NCBI GenBank assembly: GCA_009781175.1
Contig: WQYQ01000020.1
Coordinates: 1-62,746, forward strand
DNA length: 62,746 bases
DNA from: Betaproteobacteria bacterium
GTDB lineage: Bacteria; Pseudomonadota; Gammaproteobacteria; Burkholderiales; Rhodocyclaceae
Reading direction: 5' to 3'
A program made the position numbers and the translations under genes. The notes under the pieces are model-generated. The model searched no databases. It was not told the origin of the DNA and saw only the letters and a program-made list of their open reading frames with translations. Of the stretch, positions 1 through 7,383 are shown one piece after another. The stretch's first letter is position 1, and every line of letters begins with the position of its first letter.

Positions 1-24
1 GAGCATGCCCCCGAGTATGCCCCC
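1..24. repeat. Tandem 12-bp direct repeat near tRNA-Met
   Basis: Two adjacent 12-mers, GAGCATGCCCCC and GAGTATGCCCCC, differ at one base. On the minus strand they read as repeated GGGGGCAT blocks downstream of the tRNA 3' end. Similar blocks are often found as arm-type sites next to integrases of tRNA-inserted islands. The integrase, if any, would lie outside the window, so the att-site reading is only an inference. Confidence 0.3.
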
Positions 25-71
25 TAACTTATGCGAATGGAAGCGAACTATAACGAACTAATAGAGGCAAT

Positions 72-110
72 AAAAAAGCCAGAAACCTAATAGGCGTCTG
101 GCTTTGTGAA
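72..110 (-). terminator. Rho-independent terminator downstream of tRNA-Met
   Basis: A 9-bp stem (AAAGCCAGA paired with TCTGGCTTT) with a 13-nt loop is followed on the minus strand by a run of T residues. It lies about 35 nt past the 3' end of the minus-strand tRNA and so should end that transcript. Confidence 0.7.
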
Positions 111-138
111 CTAATTCGAACTATTGAGTATTGGTTTA

Positions 139-215
139 TGGTGGTGATGGGCAGAATCGAACTGCCGACCTATGGGTTATGAATCCATCGCTCTAACCGT
201 CTGAGCTACATCACC
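139..215 (-). tRNA. tRNA-Met (anticodon CAU)
   Basis: The minus strand folds as a 77-nt tRNA. The acceptor stem is GGTGATG paired with CATCACC, the D arm begins TAGCTCAG, the anticodon loop is TTCATAA (CAU), the T arm contains GTTCGATTC, and the 3' CCA is encoded. The acceptor stem is fully paired and the D-loop is of elongator type. The anticodon CAU could also belong to a tRNA-Ile2 read as k2C, but the overall form fits elongator Met. Confidence 0.93.
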
Positions 216-333
216 ACGCAGAACTAAAGAATATAGCCCGACAGGCCGGTGCGGTCAAGAGCGCTTCGGCTATAATCCAGCTTAAGTCCTTGTTTTTCTT
301 TCATTGCCTGTTCCTATGGGCGAGAGGAATCCT

Positions 334-645
334 ATGCGTCGAATACTGTGTGTTTTGGCCGGTGTCTTATTCCTGCATGGCTCGCTATGGGCGGAAAACC
401 TCAGGGTTTTTCCGGCGGATACCAAGCCAGCAAGCTTTGACGGGTTTGTCGATAACGGTGTGAAACTCGGGCGCCGCGTATGGATGCTGGCGCCGGGTTT
501 GCAGATACGCGACCGCGCGAATTTGATCGTGGTTCCGGCGACCTTGAACGGCGTTGAAAACCTCCCCGTGCGTGTTCAGTTCGACACGCAGGGCGCGGTC
601 TGGCGGATTTGGATTCTGACTCCCGAGGAAGCGGCAAAACGCTGA
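334..645 (+). CDS. Small exported hypothetical protein
   Basis: A 103-residue protein starting at the ATG at 334, behind a GAGAGG ribosome site; an upstream in-frame ATG at 304 has no such site. The first 20 residues form a typical Sec signal peptide ending LWA. The rest is soluble, with a pattern ([16 protein letters not shown]...) that I do not recognise as a named family. It ends 8 nt before miaB and is probably co-transcribed with it. No function can be assigned. Confidence 0.7.
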   Translation: MRRILCVLAGVLFLHGSLWAENLRVFPADTKPASFDGFVDNGVKLGRRVWMLAPGLQIRDRANLIVVPATLNGVENLPVRVQFDTQGAVWRIWILTPEEAAKR

Positions 646-653
646 GTGATGCC

Positions 654-1997
654 ATGAAAAAGTTGTACATCCGTACTTTCGGTTGCCAGATGAACGAGTA
701 CGACTCGGACAAGATGGCGGATGTGCTGGGTACGGACGAGGTGCTCGTCAAAACCGATAATCCGGAAGAGGCGGACGTGATCCTCTTCAACACCTGCTCG
801 GTGCGCGAGAAGGCACAGGAAAAGGTGTTCCACGATCTCGGCCGGGTCAAGCATTTAAAGCAGGCGAATCCGAATCTGATCATCGGCGTCGGTGGCTGCG
901 TGGCGAGCCAGGAAGGCGAAGGCATTGTCGCGCGCGCGCCGTATGTCGATGTGGTGTTTGGGCCGCAAACCTTGCATCGTCTGCCGCAGTTGATCGCCCA
1001 ACGCCGTGAGAGTGGCCGCGCCCAGGTCGACATCAGTTTTCCCGCAATCGAGAAGTTCGATTCTCTGCCGCCGGCGCGGGTCGAGGGGGCGAGCGCCTTC
1101 GTGTCGATCATGGAAGGCTGTTCGAAATATTGCACATTCTGCATCGTGCCTTACACGCGCGGCGACGAGGTTTCGCGTCCGCTCGACGATGTGCTGGCTG
1201 AAATTGCGGGGCTGGCCGAGCAGGGCGTGAAGGAGGTGACGCTGCTCGGCCAGAACGTCAATGCCTGGCGCGGCGCGATGAGCAAGGCGGGGGAGGCGGA
1301 CGCGGCGGTGTACGATTTCGCGTTCTTGCTCGAATGTGTGCACGAGATTCCCGGCATCGAACGCATCCGGTATACGACTTCGCACCCGCGCGAAATGACG
1401 GCGCGGGTTTTCGAAGCCTATGCGAAGCTGCCCAAACTCGTTTCGCAATTGCATTTGCCGGTGCAGAGCGGTTCTGACCGGGTATTGGCGGCGATGAAGC
1501 GCGGTTATTCGGTGCTCGAATTCAAATCGATCGTGCGTAAGCTGCGCGCTGCGCGGCCGGACTTGTCGCTGACATCCGACTTTATCGTCGGCTTCCCCGG
1601 CGAGACCGACGCCGATTTCGAAGCGACGATGAAGCTTATCGACGACATCGGTTTCGACGGTAGCTTCAGTTTCGTCTATAGCGCGCGGCCCGGCACGCCC
1701 GCCGCCGATATGACGGATGACACCCCGCAGGAGGTCAAACTTGCGCGGCTCGCGCGTTTGCAAAAACGTATTGATGAGCAATACGCCGCATGCAGTCAGG
1801 CGATGCTGGGTTCGGTGCAGCGCATTCTGGTTGAGGGGCCCTCGCGCAAGAGTCCCGATGAACTGGCCGGGCGCACCGACAATAATCGGATCGTCAATTT
1901 CTCCGGCCCGCCGCGTCTGATCGGCGAATTTGTTGACGTTAGGATCACTGCGGCGCTGCCGCATTCCTTGCGTGGCGAAGTGGTGATCGCGGCGTGA
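654..1997 (+). CDS. miaB: tRNA-2-methylthio-N6-isopentenyladenosine synthase MiaB
   Basis: A radical-SAM methylthiotransferase that adds the 2-methylthio group to i6A37 in tRNAs reading UNN codons. The 447-residue length is normal for MiaB. The N-terminal UPF0004 domain supplies cluster cysteines C11, C48 and C82. The radical SAM motif CxxxCxxC is at C156, C160 and C163 (GCSKYCTFC). The C-terminal part (from about residue 380) is the TRAM domain. The ATG at 654 gives the canonical [11 protein letters not shown] start; an in-frame start at 609 would add 15 non-homologous residues. The phoH-like and ybeY genes follow, which is the usual proteobacterial order miaB-ybeZ-ybeY-ybeX. Confidence 0.97.
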   Translation: MKKLYIRTFGCQMNEYDSDKMADVLGTDEVLVKTDNPEEADVILFNTCSVREKAQEKVFHDLGRVKHLKQANPNLIIGVGGCVASQEGEGIVARAPYVDVVFGPQTLHRLPQLIAQRRESGRAQVDISFPAIEKFDSLPPARVEGASAFVSIMEGCSKYCTFCIVPYTRGDEVSRPLDDVLAEIAGLAEQGVKEVTLLGQNVNAWRGAMSKAGEADAAVYDFAFLLECVHEIPGIERIRYTTSHPREMTARVFEAYAKLPKLVSQLHLPVQSGSDRVLAAMKRGYSVLEFKSIVRKLRAARPDLSLTSDFIVGFPGETDADFEATMKLIDDIGFDGSFSFVYSARPGTPAADMTDDTPQEVKLARLARLQKRIDEQYAACSQAMLGSVQRILVEGPSRKSPDELAGRTDNNRIVNFSGPPRLIGEFVDVRITAALPHSLRGEVVIAA

Positions 1998-2069
1998 TGC
2001 GTTTAAGGTTGCAGGGTTTAAACTTGTTCGCGTCGGCCGCGCATCTCCGCTGGCGAAAGGATTCCACGT

Positions 2070-3047
2070 TTGAAGCCCTATGAAATCACGCTCGTGCCGC
2101 TCGAAAACGAACGGCTTGCGAATCTGTGCGGCGTGCTCGATGAAAACATTCGTCAGATCGAAGCGGCGTATGACATTTCGATTTCCCGCCGCAACGATCA
2201 CTTCGCGTTGAGCGGCGATGCCGCGCAGGCGCGTCTCGGCGCGCGCGCGTTACAGTTTTTCTATGAGCGCGCTGGCAAAGGCTTGACGGTCGACGACATT
2301 CAGCTTGGCCTCGTCGAGCTTGCGAACACCTCGCAAGCCGTGCAGTCCGCGGCGGGGCTTCTGACGCGCAAGGGCGATCTGCATGGCCGCACGCCGCGCC
2401 AGGTCGAATACATCCGGAATATCCAGGAACATGACATCACATTTGGCGTCGGTCCGGCCGGCACGGGTAAGACATACCTTGCGGTGGCCTGCGCCGTCGA
2501 TGCGTTTGAGCGCGAACATGTCGAACGCATTGTTTTGACGCGTCCGGCGGTCGAGGCCGGCGAACGGCTCGGCTTTCTGCCGGGCGATCTGGCACAGAAA
2601 GTCGATCCCTATCTGCGGCCGCTCTACGATGCGCTGTACGATCTGATGGGCTTCGACCGCGTGGCCAAGCTTTTCGAACGTCATAGCATCGAAATCGCGC
2701 CGCTGGCTTTCATGCGCGGACGGACCTTGAACCGCAGCTTCATCATCCTCGACGAAGCGCAGAACACGACGCCCGAACAGATCAAAATGTTTTTAACGCG
2801 CATGGGCATCGGCGCGAAGGCCGTGATTACGGGCGATCTGACGCAAGTTGATCTGCCGCGCGGCCACAAGAGCGGACTCGCCGAGGCGACGCGCATCCTC
2901 GCCGATGTGCGCGGGATCGCGACGACCCGCTTCCAGAAAGAAGATGTCGTGCGCCATCCATTGGTCGCGCGGATTGTTGCCGCCTACGAAAAAGACGCCG
3001 CCGAGAAAGAATATGAAAACCATCACCGTACTGAACAGCAAGGGTAA
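2070..3047 (+). CDS. ybeZ: PhoH-like ATPase (YbeZ)
   Basis: A cytoplasmic P-loop ATPase of the PhoH family; in other proteobacteria YbeZ partners YbeY in rRNA and RNA metabolism. It has 325 residues. An N-terminal KH-like segment is followed by Walker A (GPAGTGKT, about residues 128-135), Walker B (FIILDEAQ, about 224-231), and the family motif [11 protein letters not shown]. The start is a TTG at 2070 preceded by GAAAGG; no ATG lies nearby in frame before the conserved region. Its last 35 bases overlap the start of ybeY, suggesting translational coupling. Confidence 0.95.
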   Translation: MKPYEITLVPLENERLANLCGVLDENIRQIEAAYDISISRRNDHFALSGDAAQARLGARALQFFYERAGKGLTVDDIQLGLVELANTSQAVQSAAGLLTRKGDLHGRTPRQVEYIRNIQEHDITFGVGPAGTGKTYLAVACAVDAFEREHVERIVLTRPAVEAGERLGFLPGDLAQKVDPYLRPLYDALYDLMGFDRVAKLFERHSIEIAPLAFMRGRTLNRSFIILDEAQNTTPEQIKMFLTRMGIGAKAVITGDLTQVDLPRGHKSGLAEATRILADVRGIATTRFQKEDVVRHPLVARIVAAYEKDAAEKEYENHHRTEQQG

Positions 3048-3699
3048 GCCGCGCAACATCGAAGTCGCTTCGATCGAGATTCCGCTTGGCGAGGGGCGTC
3101 ATCTGCGCATCGCATTCCCGCCAGAGGACATGGGCGACCTCGTTGTCGAAGCGCATGCCGAAAGCGGCATGCCCGTCATGCTCGTGCAACCCGGCGCGGC
3201 GAATCTTGCGACCTTGCATGTCCTCGCGGTGGCTCAAACCGCGCCGGCGCGGCAGTTCGATCTGGAATTGAGCATTCAGCGCGCCTTGGCCAAAAACGAA
3301 AAAGAGGGCTTGCCGAGCAAAGCGCAAGTGCGCAAATGGATTGCCGCCGCGCTCGGGGCCGACGCGGAAATCACCGTGCGTTTCGTAGGCGAGGATGAGG
3401 GGCGCGCCTTGAATGCCGAGTATTGCAATAAAGATTACGCGACGAACGTCCTGTCTTTCCCCTATGCGCAAGAACCGCTTGTGATGGGGGATCTTGTCGT
3501 TTGTTGGCCGGTTTTGCAGCGCGAGGCCGTTGAGCAAAACAAATCGCTTGAAGCGCATGCCGCGCATTTGATCGTGCATGGGGCGTTGCACCTGCAAGGC
3601 TGGGATCACGAGGACGCGGCCGCCGAGGAAATGGAAGACCGCGAGCGGGAAATTCTATCGGGCTTGGGCTATGCTGATCCATATAGCGTTGGAGGCTGA
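3013..3699 (+). CDS. ybeY: Endoribonuclease YbeY with N-terminal extension
   Basis: A single-strand-specific metallo-endoribonuclease for 16S rRNA 3' maturation and ribosome quality control. The YbeY domain starts near residue 81 and carries the zinc triad in [11 protein letters not shown] (H189, H193, H199). The ATG at 3013 overlaps the phoH-like gene and gives 228 residues, about 75 more than usual. The extra N-terminal segment looks like compact soluble protein with an MKTITVLNS start and is not a known YbeY part. An internal start near the ATG codons around 3169-3180 is possible but has no clear ribosome site. Confidence 0.93.
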   Translation: MKTITVLNSKGKPRNIEVASIEIPLGEGRHLRIAFPPEDMGDLVVEAHAESGMPVMLVQPGAANLATLHVLAVAQTAPARQFDLELSIQRALAKNEKEGLPSKAQVRKWIAAALGADAEITVRFVGEDEGRALNAEYCNKDYATNVLSFPYAQEPLVMGDLVVCWPVLQREAVEQNKSLEAHAAHLIVHGALHLQGWDHEDAAAEEMEDREREILSGLGYADPYSVGG

Positions 3700-3752
3700 C
3701 CAAGACAAAAAATGCTTGAGAACTTGTTTTTAAAGCAGGCTTGAGGCGAGAC

Positions 3753-3809
3753 GTAAGGCGTGGGCAGGGTGAGGTCGGCGTGCAGCCGAATTCAGCCCTC
3801 ACGCCTTAC
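3753..3809. repeat. Intergenic inverted repeat
   Basis: A 10-bp perfect inverted repeat (GTAAGGCGTG / CACGCCTTAC) with a 37-nt spacer, itself able to fold, lies between ybeY and corC. There is no T-run, so it is not a classic terminator. It may be a small palindromic repeat or a processing hairpin. Confidence 0.5.
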
Positions 3810-3828
3810 TTCTCACTGCCACACTTTC

Positions 3829-4671
3829 ATGGAACCTTCCAGTAGTCGACCTAAACTGCTTGACCGAATTTCCGCGTTACTGACACGCGAGCCCGAAAGC
3901 CGCAGCGATTTGAATGACATGCTGCGGGCTGCTTACGCTCGTAACCTCTTCGATGCCGATGCGCTCGCGATCATGGAAGGCGCGCTCGATGTGTCCGGCA
4001 TTCAGGTGCGCGATGTGATGATTCCGCGCGCGCAAATGGAGGTCGTCAGCGTCGAAGACCCGATCGAAAAAATCACCGAGTTCGCGATCCTGACGGCGCA
4101 CTCCCGCTTTCCCGTGATCGGCGAGAGCAAGGACGATATTCTCGGCATCCTGCTGGCGAAAGATTTGCTGCGCTATTACGCGGGCAAAGAATTCGACCTG
4201 CGCGACATGCTGCGCCCGGCGGTGTTCATTCCCGAATCGAAGCGGCTCAATGTGCTGCTGCGGGAGTTCCGCGTCAGCCGCAACCACATGGCGATCGTCG
4301 TGGATGAATACGGCGGCGCGGCGGGGCTGGTGACGATCGAGGATGTGCTGGAGCAGATCGTCGGCGATATCGATGACGAATACGATTTCGACGAAGAGGC
4401 CGGCAACATCATCGCCGACCAGACGGGGCGCTACCGGGTTAAAGGCAAGACGGAAATTTCCGCCTTCAACCATGCCTTCGATGTCGAGTTCGAGGACGAG
4501 GAGTACGACACCGTTGGAGGCATGATCATCCACCTGCTCGGCAGACTGCCGAAACGTCACGAAATCGTCGAGCACGGCGGTTTCCGTTTTCAGGTGCTGC
4601 GCGCCGACAGCCGGCGAATTTACACCCTGCTGGTTGAGCGTTTACCGGCTGCGCACACGTCCGGCGCTTGA
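3829..4671 (+). CDS. corC: CorC/YbeX-type CBS-pair protein
   Basis: A 280-residue soluble protein linked in enterobacteria to Mg2+/Co2+ efflux and, through the ybe operon, to ribosome maturation. Two CBS domains span about residues 60-180 (MIPRAQMEVVSVED; VVDEYGGAAGLVTIEDVLEQIVGDI). The CorC_HlyC C-terminal domain covers about 190-275. No DUF21 membrane domain is present, unlike the larger paralogue at 51593-52858. The ATG at 3829 (MEPSSSRPKLLDR) was preferred to the in-frame ATG at 3760, whose first 23 codons lie in the intergenic repeat. The apolipoprotein N-acyltransferase gene often found next is absent; the next gene is on the other strand. Confidence 0.93.
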   Translation: MEPSSSRPKLLDRISALLTREPESRSDLNDMLRAAYARNLFDADALAIMEGALDVSGIQVRDVMIPRAQMEVVSVEDPIEKITEFAILTAHSRFPVIGESKDDILGILLAKDLLRYYAGKEFDLRDMLRPAVFIPESKRLNVLLREFRVSRNHMAIVVDEYGGAAGLVTIEDVLEQIVGDIDDEYDFDEEAGNIIADQTGRYRVKGKTEISAFNHAFDVEFEDEEYDTVGGMIIHLLGRLPKRHEIVEHGGFRFQVLRADSRRIYTLLVERLPAAHTSGA

Positions 4672-4672
4672 T

Positions 4673-6490
4673 TCAGGCTGCGCTGAGGGCCGCCACTTCC
4701 TCTTGCTGCTGCAACGCCCACATTTGCGCATAGGCGCCCTGGCGTTCCAATAGCGCGGCATGCTGGCCGCGCTCGATGATCTGGCCGCCTTCGAGCACCA
4801 GAATTTCATCCGCGTTCATGACCGTCGACAGCCGGTGCGCGATCACGATCGCGGTGCGCCCGCGTGCGGCCGCTTCGAGTTGTGCCTGGATCGCTTTTTC
4901 CGTTTTCGAATCGAGCGCCGATGTGGCCTCGTCGAAAATCAGGATCGCAGGGTTTTTGAGCAAGGCGCGCGCGATGGCAACGCGCTGTTTTTCGCCGCCC
5001 GAAAGTTTCAGGCCACGTTCGCCGACGCGCGTCGCGTAGCCGTCGGGAAGTGTGCTGATGAAGTGGTGCAGTTGCGCCGCGCGGGCCGCGGCGACGACTT
5101 CGTCTTCGCTGGCTTCGGGGCGGCCGTATTGAATGTTGTAGCGGATCGTGTCGTTGAAAAGCACCGTATCCTGCGGAACGATGCCGATCGCCTGGCGCAG
5201 GCTTGCCTGGGTGAGCTTTCTGATGTCGGTGCCATTCAGCATCAAAGCGCCGCTGCTGACGTCGTAGAAGCGGTAGAGCAGGCGTGCGAGCGTCGACTTG
5301 CCTGAACCCGAATGGCCGACCACCGCGACCGTGTGGCCCGCTGGAACTTCGAAGTTCACATCGAAAAGGATCTGGCGCTGCGCTTCATAAGCGAAGCTCA
5401 CATGCGCGAAATGCACGCTGAGCGGCCCGTGTGGGAGGGTAATTGCATCGGGAGCATCCTGCACTTCGCGATGCGTTTTGAGCAGGCCGAACATGCGTTC
5501 GATGTCGGTCAGCGCTTGCCGGATTTCGCGGTAAATCACGCCGAGAAAATTCAGCGGAATGTAAAGCTGAATCAGGAATGCGTTGACGAGAACGATGTCG
5601 CCCAGGCTCATGTGGCCGGATGCGACGCCGACTGTCGCGCGCCACATCATCGCGGTGACGCCGATGGAGATGATCAGCGCTTGCCCGATGTTCAGCGCGG
5701 AGAGCGAGTATTGGTTGCGGATCTGCGCCGCGATCCAGCGCTTGAGCTGCGTGTCGTAGCGTTGCGCTTCGAACTCTTCGTTGTTGAAGTATTTGACGGT
5801 CTCGTAATTGATCAGACTGTCGATGGCGCGCGCGTTGGCCGCCGAATCGAGTTCGTTGGCATGCCGGCGCAGCGCGGTACGCCAGTTGGTGACGGTGATC
5901 GTGAAGAAAATATAAACAATCAGCGTCGCCAGCGTGATCAACGCGAAGCTCGGTTCATATTTCTTGAGCAGGATGCCGATGACGAGCGCGATTTCGACGA
6001 GTGTCGGCAGGATGTTGTAGAGCGTGAAACTGATCAGCGAGCCGATCGAGCGTGTGCCGCGTTCGATATCGCGCGTCAGCCCGCCGGTTTGGCGCTCCAG
6101 ATGGAAGCGCAACGACAAGGCGTGCAGGTGATGGAAGACTTCCAGGGAAATGTTGCGCACCGATTCCTGCGTGACACGCGCAAACACGATTTCGCGCAGT
6201 TCGGTAAACAGCGAGGTTGAAAAGCGCAGCGCGCCATAGGCGAGCAGCAATGCCGCCGGCACGACGATGAACGCTTGTTCGTGCGTAATCGTCAGGCTGT
6301 CGATCAATTGCTTGAAGACCAATGGCACGCCGACATTCGCCAACTTGGCGGCGATCACGCAGCCGAGCGCGAACAACACACGGCCGCGGTATTGCCAAAG
6401 GTAAGGGAGCAGGGAGCGGATGGTTTTCCAGTCGTGGCGGTCGCCGGTGGCGGGGACTGGATTGGGCAAGCTTGAATGATGTCGACGCAT
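4673..6490 (-). CDS. ATM1-type ABC exporter, fused permease and ATPase
   Basis: An inner-membrane ABC exporter half-transporter working as a homodimer. The membrane domain (about residues 30-320, six helices) carries the ATM1/HMT1 signature region around the NYETVKYFNNE motif. The nucleotide-binding domain has Walker A GHSGSGKST, signature LSGGEKQR, Walker B ILIFDEATSALD and the switch His in AHRLST. Family members move glutathione-linked metal or sulfur species. I chose the ATG at 6490 (MRRHHSSLPNP); an in-frame start at 6580 would add 30 low-complexity residues reaching toward the promoter region of the divergent regulator. Neither start has a strong ribosome site. It is convergent with corC, only 1 nt apart. 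Confidence 0.92.
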   Translation of the reverse strand: MRRHHSSLPNPVPATGDRHDWKTIRSLLPYLWQYRGRVLFALGCVIAAKLANVGVPLVFKQLIDSLTITHEQAFIVVPAALLLAYGALRFSTSLFTELREIVFARVTQESVRNISLEVFHHLHALSLRFHLERQTGGLTRDIERGTRSIGSLISFTLYNILPTLVEIALVIGILLKKYEPSFALITLATLIVYIFFTITVTNWRTALRRHANELDSAANARAIDSLINYETVKYFNNEEFEAQRYDTQLKRWIAAQIRNQYSLSALNIGQALIISIGVTAMMWRATVGVASGHMSLGDIVLVNAFLIQLYIPLNFLGVIYREIRQALTDIERMFGLLKTHREVQDAPDAITLPHGPLSVHFAHVSFAYEAQRQILFDVNFEVPAGHTVAVVGHSGSGKSTLARLLYRFYDVSSGALMLNGTDIRKLTQASLRQAIGIVPQDTVLFNDTIRYNIQYGRPEASEDEVVAAARAAQLHHFISTLPDGYATRVGERGLKLSGGEKQRVAIARALLKNPAILIFDEATSALDSKTEKAIQAQLEAAARGRTAIVIAHRLSTVMNADEILVLEGGQIIERGQHAALLERQGAYAQMWALQQQEEVAALSAA

Positions 6491-6600
6491 TGCGATATTG
6501 TAAGCGCCGGAGGGCTTGCCACGCAGGCGCGGCGAATTATTAAGCTTGTTGTCAGGCATCGGCTTCGGCGTTGACTTCAATCAGCTTGACCGTATGATTA

Positions 6601-6613
6601 AAACGAACGTTTG
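6601..6613. promoter_or_regulatory. Candidate PsrA/FadR-type operator
   Basis: The sequence AAACGAACGTTTG is a palindrome (AAAC-N4-GTTT) fitting the PsrA consensus (G/C)AAAC-N2-4-GTTT(G/C) on the right arm; on the left the flanking base is A. It lies 18 nt upstream of the TetR-family gene start and overlaps a possible promoter with a -35-like TTGACC at 6586-6591. It suggests autoregulation and possibly control of the divergent ABC exporter. Confidence 0.55.
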
Positions 6614-6630
6614 ATCTATTGGGGTGCCGT

Positions 6631-7365
6631 GTGCGAGAAAGTTCGGTGCGGAAATTGGCGATCGAAACGGATACCCGGGATACGCGCGAGCGGATTCTCG
6701 AGGAGGCGGAAGCGCTGTTTGCCGAACATGGTTTTGACGGCGCTTCGATGCGGATGATCACCAGCCGGGCGGGCGTCAATCTGGCGGCGGCGAATTATCA
6801 TTTCCGAACCAAGGAAGCCTTGTTCCAAGCCGTGTTTCAGCGCCGCATGGATCAACTCAACAGCGCGCGCGCCAAGGCGCTGGCCGAAATGGAAAACGAG
6901 GCGGCGGGCGGCGCATTGAAGCCAAGCCGGATTCTCGAAGGTTTTTTCGGCCCCGCGCTGGCGATGGCGACGGATACCGAGCATGGAGGGCACACCTTCA
7001 TGCGCCTGCTGGGCCAGACCTATACCGAGCCGGCGCAATTCGTGCGCCGCTTCCTGGCGGAAGAATACGCGGATGTGATGCACCGCTACGCCGCCGCGCT
7101 CTACAAGGCGCTGCCCGGCGTGCCGGTGGCGGAAATCCTGTGGCGGCTGCATTTCATGATGGGCGCTGTGTCCTATGCGATTTCGGGCATCGATGCGCTC
7201 AAGCCCGTTATGCCCGGGCTGGACGACGATCCGGCCAAGCTCGGGCCACGCTTGATGGCTTTCCTCCTCGGCGGCTTGCGCGCGCCCCTGGCTGAATTCG
7301 CGCCTGCGCCAGCAGCGGCGTTTGAGCCGCGTCCCGTGTCTAGCATCAATGCCGCCAACCCTTAA
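6631..7365 (+). CDS. TetR-family fatty-acid regulator (PsrA-like)
   Basis: A 244-residue cytoplasmic repressor. The N-terminal helix-turn-helix lies at about residues 20-65 (ILEEAEALFAEHGFDGASMR... ANYHFRTKEAL). The C-terminal ligand domain has the TFMRLLGQTYTEP segment seen in PsrA/CerR-type regulators that bind long-chain acyl-CoA or fatty acids. A PsrA-like operator sits just upstream and fadE starts 18 nt after its stop, so it probably controls the beta-oxidation genes that follow and is released by fatty acids. The start is uncertain: GTG at 6631 is chosen, with TTG at 6619 and GTG at 6646 as alternatives. The acyl ligand is inferred from family and context. Confidence 0.88.
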   Translation: MRESSVRKLAIETDTRDTRERILEEAEALFAEHGFDGASMRMITSRAGVNLAAANYHFRTKEALFQAVFQRRMDQLNSARAKALAEMENEAAGGALKPSRILEGFFGPALAMATDTEHGGHTFMRLLGQTYTEPAQFVRRFLAEEYADVMHRYAAALYKALPGVPVAEILWRLHFMMGAVSYAISGIDALKPVMPGLDDDPAKLGPRLMAFLLGGLRAPLAEFAPAPAAAFEPRPVSSINAANP

Positions 7366-7383
7366 AACATAAGGAGACTGCGA

